A DNA stretch of 16,063 bases, from the NCBI GenBank assembly GCA_009602725.1, contig WELB01000179.1:92873-108935 (forward strand), read 5' to 3'. Within the stretch, counting starts at the first letter, position 1. Each line of letters opens with the position of its first letter. The position numbers and the translations under genes are program-made. This DNA comes from Spirogloea muscicola (lineage: Eukaryota; Streptophyta; Zygnematophyceae; Spirogloeales; Spirogloeaceae). The notes under the pieces were generated by a model, which worked only from the letters and a program-made list of their open reading frames with translations, was not told the DNA's origin and searched no databases. This document shows, piece after piece, positions 1 to 8,800 of this stretch.

Positions 1-40
1 CGCCGCCGCGCTGCGCCCCCCACGGCCACGCCGCGCCCCA

Positions 41-57
41 GCAGCAGCAGCAGCAGC
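41..57. repeat. (CAG)n microsatellite
   Basis: A run of about six CAG/GCA units just before the USP gene start, followed by a (GCC)n run at about 78-92. If the USP frame begins upstream these would encode poly-Ala; otherwise they lie in a GC-rich leader like that of the gene at the right edge of the window. Confidence 0.7.
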
Positions 58-106
58 CCGGCCGCGCAACGCCGAAGCCGCCGCCGCCGCCGCAGAGCCT
101 CCGGTG

Positions 107-1684
107 ATGGGGGGCCACACCGTGATCGTCGCGACGCGGGACGTGTTCGTGAGCATGGACGCCATCCGCTGGGCGCTGTGCAGCCTGCACCAGCCCGGCG
201 ACCCCGTCACGCTGCTGCACGTCGTCAGCCGCGTCCCGTGCGCCGAACGATGTGAGGCCCCCGCTCTCGCACCACCTCGTCCGGCCCGTCTCGCCGCCAT
301 CCAGCCCTGGCTCTGACGGCCCTCCCTGTCCATGCGCCAGACGGCGAGGACGCCAAGGCCAGCGAGGTGACGACCATCGAGGTCGCCAGCCACATCCGCC
401 ACGTCGTGCAGCCCTTCATGCACCAGCTCAAGTCCATCTGCAACGGCCTCCACGTGCGCGCCCCCACTTGCAGCCGCGCCCATATAGCAGAGCAGGCCCC
501 CTTGCCATGCCGCACGTCAGCGCGCCCATGTGTTGTGTATGTCTCTCGCACGTACGAGCGGTGCTCGGAGGAGCGTGCCTCTGTCACTGTGGCTGGGGCT
601 CAGACAAGCTCCTGACAGGGGACCACACGATGTGGCGGGCTGTGCGGCGCAGGTGGCCGTGGACCTCAGGATCGCAATCAACGATTGCATTGGCGAGGGC
701 GTGGTGGACGCTGTGCACCAGCTGGCAGCCACCAGGCTTGTCATGGGCAAGGCGACGCTGGCCATGTGCCGGCCGCGGGACTTCTTCGGCCGTGGGATGA
801 GGGATCTCGCCACGAGGTGTGCACAGCCCCAAGCCTGGCCTGCGCAGCCGATTCTCAGTCGTGTGACAGGCCTGCGACGCCGCTCCCCTCGCTCTTCCGA
901 TCAGGCTTCTCCGCTGCTCGGCTCCTGGGTGTGAGAACGGCGTTGACGTGTGCATGAGGGCTGGAAGCGGTCTGTGTGGCCGTCCTCCTCATGACAGGGG
1001 CGTGGGCGAGGAGGCATCGCACATCATGAAGCACAGGCCCATGGACTGCTCCGTGTACGTCGTACAGCGGGGCAAGCTACTGTGCCAGGAAGGGCCCGCG
1101 TTGCCTCACGCCGCGGAGTCTCCAAGTGCGTATCCTTCTGGCTCATGGGTTGACTCCGTCACAGCCAGCCTTGCATCTGGGCCTCTGCTTGCATTGGAGA
1201 GCCTCCTGAGAACCGCCAAGGCCTTCGCCTTGGTCAGGTCAAGGTTGACGCGCTCGGGATTGTCCCAAGCGGCTCAACAAGCTACCCTGACTGTCCACCC
1301 AAGCTCCGGCTCCTCATCATCTCACTCTGTCTTCTCCTGCATGGCGCAGCCTGGCTCTGCGTGATGCCATCGTCGTCTCCTCGGCCGGTGCGGACGGTGG
1401 CAAGGGCGCTGTCAATGGGCTCGCCGGCTTCCTCCAGCACACCAGAAAGCAGCCCCCCACGAAGCTCGTACGGCGAGCCCGTCTGTCGCAGCCTGTCGCT
1501 TGAGACAGGCTCAGCGGGCTCGCTGTCTCCTCCATATGAGAGGGCCCGGCCGTGCGACTTTGACGCTTGTGAAGCAGAGGAGATGACAACGCCACTGTAC
1601 CAAGCCCTCCGACGAACAATCGAGCTGCGCAAATCGATCACCTCCAACCCGCAGCTCTTCTTGGCCCGCTACCAGAGCGTCTGA
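107..1684 (+). CDS. USP-domain (universal stress protein-like) protein, 5 exons
   Basis: Exons 107-251, 341-453, 653-816, 998-1125 and 1350-1684 join in phase to about 294 aa ending at TGA 1682-1684. Donors are GTGAGG, GTGCGC, GTGTGC and GTGCGT; all acceptors end in CAG. Exon 1 gives the USP beta1-alpha1 segment (TVIVATRDVFVSMDAIRWAL, then VTLLHVV). Exon 3 gives VVDAVHQLAATRLVMGKATL, and exon 4 gives the last strand (HRPMDCSVYVVQRGKLL). This resembles the plant USP group in which the domain ends in a C-x-V-Y-V-I/V strand. The nucleotide-binding G-2x-G-9x-G(S/T) motif is not intact (only the first Gly in MGKAT is clear), so ATP binding is doubtful. The last exon adds a ~95 aa tail rich in Ser and Pro (RALSMGSPASSS, RSLSLETGS) and a charged end (LYQALRRTIELRKS). 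The frame stays open upstream to base 2 (Ala/Pro-rich), so translation may start before the window; 107 is the first in-frame ATG. Domain call is firm, exact partners unknown. Confidence 0.75.
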
Positions 1685-2662
1685 GCCCAGGGGGGCCGCC
1701 CGTCCTCGCGCGTGGCCTCGAGCAGCTTGACGCAGGACTGAGGACGTGCCCACTTCTCACGAATACGACGGTACAACCGCTTGAGCACTAAACACTCTGC
1801 ACGACCTTCCTTGACACCCCACCTCCCACTGCCACCGTGCAGGTCTTGCTCCTGTCCACGGCTGTGCACTTCCTCCCATGTAGTCACCCCGGCGATTACA
1901 AGCCTCGTATACTTATCCTGAAAACCATCCCCCACCCCACCCCTTACAAGCTCGAGGAGTGCAACCAGAGCATGGCCCCCTGCCAAGCGCCTTCGCAGCC
2001 GATGTAGATTCGGAGTTGCCTGGCAAGTGGGGATCCTGATCAGCCTCCCGGCAAGGAGATGCTTGCCAAGTCATTCTTGGCCTCCCAGCACCATGTGCTA
2101 CTTATCTGCGGTGTGGCCTTCACACCCTGGCCTCCAGCCAGAGACCCCAATAAAGTCACAAACCTGCACTTTGTGAATACTCAAACAATTTGGCCACCCA
2201 ATTAATTCGTCCTTTCCAGCGCCGTTTCCACATACAACCTTTTGGCTCCAGGGCCACCCTAAGCTGTCCAAACGTCTTGATGTGCGAATCGTGCGTGTGT
2301 GATTCCGTATCGTGCGCACAGTGGTCTCTCATATGCATCACGAGCATTTCCATTAGCCACAAACGAGGCTGAACAAGTGCGCCGTGTTGAGCCCCAATGC
2401 TGTGGCAGCTGCGTCCTCCCGAAGTGGTGGGAGTGTCGCGCTTAGGTGGTGCACTTGCAGGGCTTCTTGCAAGTGTGTGGCGGAGTCGCCGCAAGCTGAA
2501 TGGCGCAGCTGCAGCCATCGCTGACAACGAAGTCTGATGCGCACCGTGAGAAAGCAAGGCAGGAGGAAGGAGTGGCTCCTCCAGGGGGGCAGTGGCTGTC
2601 AAACGGCAAAGCTCAGATGGATGTGCACGACAGTAAGTTATCTCCAGTAGGAGGCGATGGCT
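1685..2662. other. Intergenic / 3' flank of the USP gene, no gene recognised
   Basis: About 980 bp without a supportable gene. GC content falls relative to the USP exons. Short ORFs on both strands have no recognisable domain and no splice-consistent continuation. An AATAAA occurs at about 2149-2154 on the plus strand, but I find no TGTAA between the USP stop and the first hairpin repeat, so the 3' end of that transcript is unresolved. Confidence 0.5.
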
Positions 2663-2760
2663 GTGGAAAAGGCCAGCCCAACAAAGACTGGACAAGAAGA
2701 AGGGCTCGCCCATAGAGGATAGGGGCTGGAAAAGGCCAGCCCAAAAAAAGAATGAACAAG
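2663..2760 (+). repeat. Dispersed GGGCTGG/CCAGCCC hairpin repeat, copy A
   Basis: The best-preserved unit, 2704-2760, runs GCTCGCCCATAGAGGATAG, then GGGCTGG-aaaagg-CCAGCCC (a 7 bp stem), then an A-run, AGAATG and AACAAG. A partial unit lies immediately upstream (2665-2700: GGAAAAGGCCAGCCC, then ACAAAGACTGGACAAG). The same module recurs at 3334-3390 (minus), 12534-12746 and 15627-15764. It has no coding capacity, so it may be a MITE/SINE-like remnant or a spreading regulatory module. No target-site duplication was identified. Confidence 0.75.
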
Positions 2761-2781
2761 GTCCGAAGGGGCTGGACTTGA

Positions 2782-2916
2782 GTATGTATTGAGTGAAGGA
2801 GGGCCTGAGCGGCCGATGTACAAAGGCAAGCCCAACAAAAAATGTACATCACCTGCGCTGCTAAGCTGACCCGCTCAGTAACCACGAGTCAGGACGTAGA
2901 GGTCGCTAATTGATGC
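2782..2916 (+). repeat. Direct repeat, copy 1 (~135 bp)
   Basis: Pairs with 3045-3176 in the same orientation. Both begin with GTRTGTATTGAG, share GGAGGGCCTG, TACAAAGGCAAGC and AATGTACATCACCTG, then have about 35 identical bases from CTGCTAAGCTGACCCG through CCACGAGTCAG, and end in TAGAGGTCGCTAA..GATGC. Copy 1 directly follows hairpin repeat copy A. Confidence 0.85.
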
Positions 2917-3044
2917 GATGGATGAGAGAAAGGCGCGCGGTACGCATAAAATGGTGGCCAATTTAGCCTTTCTCTGATCAAAGCCAACACCTGTGGAAAG
3001 CCCAAAACCAAGGCCACGAGGTCGCAGTGTACCCGAGAAATGGA

Positions 3045-3176
3045 GTGTGTATTGAGAGATGGAGGGCCTGTGTGGCCAAATACAAAGGCAAGCACATTGA
3101 CAAATGTACATCACCTGCTGCTAAGCTGACCCGCTCAGTAACCACGAGTCAGCACATAGAGGTCGCTAACCGATGC
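3045..3176 (+). repeat. Direct repeat, copy 2 (~132 bp)
   Basis: Second copy of 2782-2916, starting 263 bp after copy 1 starts. The 5' half has diverged by substitutions and small indels, while the central ~35 bp is identical. An ordinary duplication is the simplest reading. No long ORF is conserved between the copies. Confidence 0.85.
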
Positions 3177-3333
3177 CCGATTTCCGGACGGCAATCGACA
3201 AGCTCTTGAGCTAAGGCTCGGCCAGCTTTCTTGACCTGAGGCTGCTTAGCAGGGGTTACTGAGGCTTCGTAGCTGCTTAGTTTCACTTTGTGCTTGTTTT
3301 TCTTAGCGCTTCCCCTGGCCCCCTTATTCGTGC

Positions 3334-3390
3334 TTGGTTCATTCGTTTCTGGGCTGGCTTTTCCAGCCCCTATCCTCAATGGGCGAGCCC
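3334..3390 (-). repeat. Dispersed GGGCTGG/CCAGCCC hairpin repeat, copy B
   Basis: Read on the minus strand this is GGGCTCGCCCATTGAGGATA, then GGGCTGG-aaaa-GCCAGCCC, followed by AGAAACGAATGAACCAAG. It is nearly the same module as 2704-2760 but inverted. It lies about 190 bp upstream of the start of the small gene at 3581. Confidence 0.75.
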
Positions 3391-3580
3391 TTCTGTCTTT
3401 CTGATGCAACGCATGAGCCTCAGACAAGCTGACACTGTACCCCCGAGCGGCTCAGTTAGACTGTGCCTCCCATTGCCGCCAGGCCACTCGAGCCCCAGCG
3501 CCCACGCCGCCGTCGCCGCCGCCGCCGCAAGCGCCGCGCCTCTCGGCGCGGAGAGCGGAGGCGCTCCCTCGCCGCTTGCC

Positions 3581-4587
3581 ATGGCGGCGCTGAGCCAGGC
3601 CTTGGCGGCGGCCGGGCTGGCATCGCCGCACTGCGCGCCTGCGAGGCCGAGGCTCGCCGGCCAGGTGAGCCCATCTCGCGCTGCCCAAGGCAAGCCCAGA
3701 GGCGGAGCCTGCCGCCAGGCGCCCGAGCGCGCCGCCATGGCGGCATGTTGGGCTCGCGCGGGACTGACGACCTACGATGCCGGCCGCCGCGGCGCTGCGC
3801 TTTTGCAGCGGCGCTCTTCGGCGCGGGTCTGCCGCAGCCAGCAGGGGGCCGGCGGGTGCTGCGGCGGCGGCGGCGGCGCAGACGGCGGCTGCCGGGGCGG
3901 CGACGGCGCCAGCTCCGAGGCCTCGCGGCTGGAGGCGCTGCTGGGCTCCTCCGCGGCTCCTTCCCAGCAAGGCTTCAGCCTGGGTCAGGTGGGCAATGGC
4001 CTCCGCGGCTAACGCCGGTGGCCTGGTAGAGCCGCGGGCACAGAGCCGGCCATGGCAACTACGGTAGAGCACGTCATGCGACGCCCTCTGGCCTGCTGCT
4101 GCCGAGTCCAAGCTCGGCCAGCTGCATCGCACGTCAGCAGTTTGTCATGAGAAGGTGGTCGAGGGCACGATAAATGTAGGATGGCTGGTTTGGTGACGAA
4201 CGAGCCATGGTTGGGGGCGTGTAGATGGATGGAAGCATCACGCGGGAGGTGCTCCAGGACGTCATTGGCGTCATGCCGGAAGCCATGGTGGGCTCTCCTG
4301 CCGCTACATTTGCTAGCCTTCGCATGACTGACTATGCAAAGGCCGAATAGCAATCGATTGATGCGCCCCTTCTCCTTCTTGTACTGCAGCTGTCAGATTC
4401 TGAACCTGTGGGAGGAGTGTTGCATTCCGTTCTGCATCTCGACCCACGCTTTCCCATGCATCATTAGGCTGAACCTCTGCCATGCCCCACTTGCTAACAG
4501 GCAAGGCCCCAGGCAGAGAAGTTCCTGGACATCGACGGCTTGCTGGCAGAAGTCAGAGCTTTGGGCGACGACGACTTTGTATTTTGA
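3581..4587 (+). CDS. Small hypothetical protein, 4 exons
   Basis: Exons 3581-3664, 3845-3988, 4225-4287 and 4513-4587 all start and end in phase 0 and join to about 121 aa, ending at TGA 4585-4587. Donors are GTGAGC, GTGGGC and GTGGGC; acceptors are CAG, TAG and CAG. The start (gccATGG) has a good Kozak context. The protein has an Ala-rich N-terminus (MAALSQALAAAGLASPHC), a Gly/Cys-rich stretch, a short segment SSEASRLEALLGSS, then a compact end (GSITREVLQDVIGVMPEAM and AEKFLDIDGLLAEVRALG, closing with DDDFVF). The Ala-rich start could be an organelle transit peptide, but this is a guess. I do not recognise the family. Consistent phases across four exons and a downstream TGTAA support a real gene. 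The last acceptor is a tandem site: using CAG at 4498-4500 instead would add four residues (ARPQ) in frame. Confidence 0.62.
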
Positions 4588-4695
4588 GGCAGGCTCGAGT
4601 AAGCATCATGCTTGCATTTCAAGGAGCAATGCTACAGGACTGGTGTGAAGATGACACCCTGATGGTACATGCTGCGACAAACATGAGATGATGGT

Positions 4696-4717
4696 GAGCG
4701 CAACAAAGGTTGCGCTC
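4696..4717 (+). other. 3' stem-loop just before a poly(A) signal
   Basis: A perfect 9 bp inverted repeat, GAGCGCAAC / GTTGCGCTC, with a 4 nt loop (AAAG). It lies about 110 nt after the stop codon of the small gene and 9 nt before TGTAA. Confidence 0.6.
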
Positions 4718-4726
4718 GCATGCGGC

Positions 4727-4731
4727 TGTAA
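4727..4731 (+). terminator. TGTAA poly(A) signal
   Basis: TGTAA, the common chlorophyte polyadenylation signal, lies about 140 nt downstream of the small gene's stop at 4587, a normal 3' UTR length. The assignment rests on position and motif only. Confidence 0.5.
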
Positions 4732-5855
4732 GTCTGGTCCAAGCGGGAGCAATAGCTGTTTGTGAGGGTTGTCTCACAGTGGGGATAGTTCAACAACTGA
4801 AAGTTTGAAATGTTGCAGATTTGTTGAGACAGTTATTGTGTGCTTGACCAAGTGCGCAGCTGCATCCTATACACTCCTTATGATGTGCCCGTCACCTTCA
4901 TGCCCTTGCCTGCCCATATAAGCTCCTCATATCTTCAAGAGGTTCAAGATGATGCAGTGCTACTGAGCTAGCACTTATGATAATGTGTGACCAACCTCAC
5001 TCACAACAGCAAGAAAGTAGAGGCGCTAGAGGAAACATCATGTCACAGGCTGGTCACATGGCCTCACCTTGAAATCAGAGTTTTAGCTCCCTGCTCAATG
5101 CGCCAGCTGAAAAGGCACCGAGTTGGGAAAGAATGTGATTGATCCTATCATGTCTGAAAGATGGCTGCAAGGTCAGGTTGGAGTCCAAGGCTGCCGCATG
5201 CACTGGCGTACAGTGACTATTTACAGGCTTGTAGAGATGGAGATAGTGGTGATACAGCTACGGCACTACAAAGCTGCAGGATGCAGAAGCAAGGCTTCGC
5301 AAGAGGAGGCCGTTGCAGGAGACAAAGGTTGTATGGTAGCAACAGACATCCCAAGAATAGATTCTATTGCCACGGTCATGGTGTGCTGAGCCAGCCTAAC
5401 AGTGGAACAAAAGTCATCCAGGGGCTGCACCTTGTAGCGAAAGTGTACTACTCCCTATTTAAAACGGCCAGGACATCGTACTAATGCTGCTTATAATTCC
5501 CTTCTTTGACTTAGCAGCGCCCCTTTTGCAGCAACTAGGGCGCTGCCCTTGTCAAACTGGCAGCTACATGCAGCGACTGCACAATAAAGTATAATTCGCA
5601 TCATTCATGTGCACATCTCTATGCCCTCCGCCATTGATCTTATCAAAGTAGATAAGTGAGGACAAGCGTATGATGTTGCTCACCCCGTCCTTTTGCCTAA
5701 TATATGTCCACGGGTGTACCATCCGTAACTAACAGAAGGCCACCAGATGCTTCTACTGCTGTACCAGCAGACCTTGACTAAATGCCTGCTCGCTAGCTTG
5801 CACGCAGCAGTAGCAAGCAGCCTCAGCATTAGGTCCAAAAACTTGTGGCTGCCAC
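4732..5855. other. Convergent intergenic / 3' flank region, no gene recognised
   Basis: About 1.1 kb between the tail ends of the small plus-strand gene and the minus-strand aminopeptidase. ORFs here (for example around 5123-5389) are low-quality and show no domain. Reading on the minus strand, a TGTAA occurs at 5225-5221, which would give the aminopeptidase a ~630 nt 3' UTR. An AATAAA at 5583-5588 is on the plus strand. No tRNA or other RNA gene was seen. Confidence 0.45.
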
Positions 5856-8800
5856 TCAAGAGGCCAGGCTCTTGGAGACAATCTCATACACATTCTCCGA
5901 CAAACCATTGGTAGAGATGATGCGTTGCAGCTGCGCCTGCACATGCCAACCAGCGGTGCTGTGGTGATCAAGCGTGCCAAAACAGCTCAGGTGGATGAGT
6001 ATCTCAGTGCATCAGCTCACACAATCTCACAAGAAGTGCATGATCAGGATCTTGAATCGTTGCACTCTAGGCATCCAAAGCATGGAGTTTAGTGGTGTGT
6101 TGTAGCAGACGGACTTGAGCAGCTTCTTGCCGCTGCATGTCATACTTCCTCCACCTTGTGAAGGAGGACACCATCCTCGCCGCCACCTAGCAGAAAGACC
6201 GGGCACCAGATAGGGTCAGTCCATAGGTTCCTAGGACATCAGCAGCTTCTGGAACACACACATGGCATGCTCACTGGCCAATTTTTGGCATCTCACCTGA
6301 GCATTGAGCTTATCGAGTTCAAGTACCATGTCACCGAGGAAGGCAAAGCCAGTGCCATCTTTGGCATAGAAATTTGACGGGCAGGCGCAGAAGCCACCAA
6401 TCAAAGAGTACACCTACAAAAGGCAACCAGTCGTCATCACCAGAAGAACAAGGGCCCTTTGCTTGGTCGACTCCCACTTAATGCAGCTGCAATCCTAATG
6501 GAAGGAACGGAAAGCTGATAGGTCATTTGCAGTCACCTTGTTAGGCTCCTTGATATTGAATGCAGGGTGATGAAGGAGAGCCTGCACATTGGCTACATTT
6601 CCAGATATGCTGGCGGAAGCCTGGAGGCCGAGCCACTTGTTCATCACCAAATTATCTGACTTCCACTGCTCATAGAATTGGCTTAGTGCTGCATCCCTAG
6701 CATCCCCTGCGTTCTGGTTCAGGCAAGCTAGTGCTGCAAATTGATCGGTCATATTTGTAGCTCCTTGATACTCTGCCACTGCCAGCGATGTTGTTTCAGG
6801 CTCGTTCAAGCACGTCAAATAGCCTGCAAGATGACAAGAATATTTCAAAAGGTTGTCCTACTCAATTTGGTTAGATATGACCAGATTGCATATTGTTGAA
6901 AAGGTGGCTTTGTCTGAACAGGTGTGGACAGCTGAAGTAGCTCACCAAGGGCTGCATTTTTCAAGCCCCGTCGTGCTTTTTGTTGATGCGTTGGTTCATA
7001 TGCTTCATTGCTTCGATTAGCCTCAACCTGGCACACGCACCAGATTTTGATATACAGTCGAATCCGTAGATAGCACAGGGCACACATACTTGTCCAAGCA
7101 CTGTTAATGAGATGTCATGAGCATCTGCTCCAACCACAATTTTGTAATAGAGAGTTAGGGTCATACCAAGTGAAGCAACTCAGTGCGAAGTTGTCCAGCA
7201 AGCTGGCGTCGGACATAAGTGTGAACCTCGTGAATGGCATCTGGATCTGCTACAGTCATGTAGTCTGCCAGCTCACTTTCTCCTGGTAAGGACATGGCTC
7301 TTGCCAAGAATGCCTGCATCAGTTGAGTCAGCTCAATCAGGCGCTGCTTGGCTGCTCACAGCAGAAGTGCAACTTACTGCCTCAGCAGAAGTATAACAAG
7401 CGCTCTGCCAGTGATATTAACACAGTGCGGCTTCAACCTGACCTTGTCAAGAGATGGATCTGATACAAGGCTCCTGAAAGCTTGAATGAAAGAGGCTGGT
7501 ACTGATATGCTTTCACCGTGCTGGTGTTGTTCCACTAGCGCTAGCATAAGTCTCCTGGCCAAACTCTGACCTGCTTCCCATCTGAGAAGGTTGACACATT
7601 TCCTTGACTGATCAAAGACTGTCCAGTATTTGAACAGCTTTATGCCTAAGAAGGCATGAGGAATGCATTGATTTCGTTGCAAGCGAGCAAGGCAGTACCT
7701 GTTAAATTCATCAGAATCATGGGCAAGGAGGAATGTGAGCTGCTCGTCTGTAAGGTCAGTCTCCAGCCTGACTGGAGCACTGAAACCCCGAAGAAGGGAT
7801 GGCACGGGTTGTTTGACAACGTCCTCGAACGTGAAAACTTGCTGATCCTGCAAGAGTATCAGTGACACAATGATCAGGGTAATCTCAGCAACTTGCAAAC
7901 TAGCCGATGCACGGGCCGCATGCATGCAACAATCAGGGAAGGAGTAGTCAGGGACCTGTTCCACTCGCAGTACAACAGTGGTGGGAGCCTTCCCATCTTG
8001 GCCACTTGTGGAGTCGGGGTGCCCATCTTTCAGAACCTTCAAAGGCAGGTCGCTCCCATCAGGACCAACAAGGCCCACAGCTAGAGGCAATAGCATGTGC
8101 TGCTTCTCATTTTGGCCAGGCGTCGGAGGCACCTCCTGCCTGAGGGCACCACCCCACGATCTACATGAGCAGAATCATGACGACTAAAGCACCGTACTGA
8201 AAGAAGGCACTGCGATTTATCCATCTGAAGAAAGTCCAGCCGGAAATCTTCCTTCCACGCGAGCACTGGCCAGCATTGTGTTTCATCTGCAATCGCAAGG
8301 GCATCTAACTTACTTGCACCGTAGTGTAAAGGTATGTGCCTTGGAATCATAAGAGGTCGCTACTGACAAGCTTGGTGTCCCAGCCTGACTGTACCTGTTG
8401 AAAATAAATACCACACTACTGATTACAATACGTTCGCAGCAGGACTGCCACGACCAATGCAAAAGAGCAGACTAGCTCGTCAAAAGCCAGATGCTTGAGA
8501 GGTATAGAGTATAAGGCCTGCAATATTTAGTATAACCATCTAAGCAGAGAGTAGAACAATGAGAATGTCATACCAGCGCGAGAAAAAGGAAAGATCAGCA
8601 TTGTTGGCATCTCGCATTGCTGCCAGAAAGTCATCACAGGTCACTGCCTGCCCATCATGCCTTTGAAAATACAAGTCCATGCCCTGCACAGATGTACGGC
8701 AGAAGGTAGAAAGAGTACAATGACAACAGTAAGGGATCCAGTAGCATGTCTGAGGTCCAGAACCTTTTTCAAATGCTCAGACTACTCCCTAGCTCTTCTA

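Noticed and set aside
1350-1490. A second open frame in the last USP exon (LALRDAIVVSSAGADGG...)
   Set aside because: It does not match the phase-1 donor at 1125, and would need another exon to reach the C-terminal frame; the chosen frame runs uninterrupted to the stop.
1669-1986. Minus-strand 105 aa ORF after the USP gene
   Set aside because: No recognisable domain, overlaps the end of the USP coding exon, and has no splice or signal support.
3077-3176. A tRNA-like gene in the conserved core of the direct repeat
   Set aside because: No clear cloverleaf, and no A/B box pair that I could support.
3452-4132. Long minus-strand Ala/Arg-rich ORFs over the small gene
   Set aside because: GC-rich sequence keeps all frames open; composition is low-complexity and the plus-strand spliced model explains the region better.
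5123-5484. Plus-strand ORFs of 88 and 107 aa
   Set aside because: Overlapping frames, no domain, no splice-consistent extension; they lie in probable 3' UTR/intergenic sequence between convergent genes.
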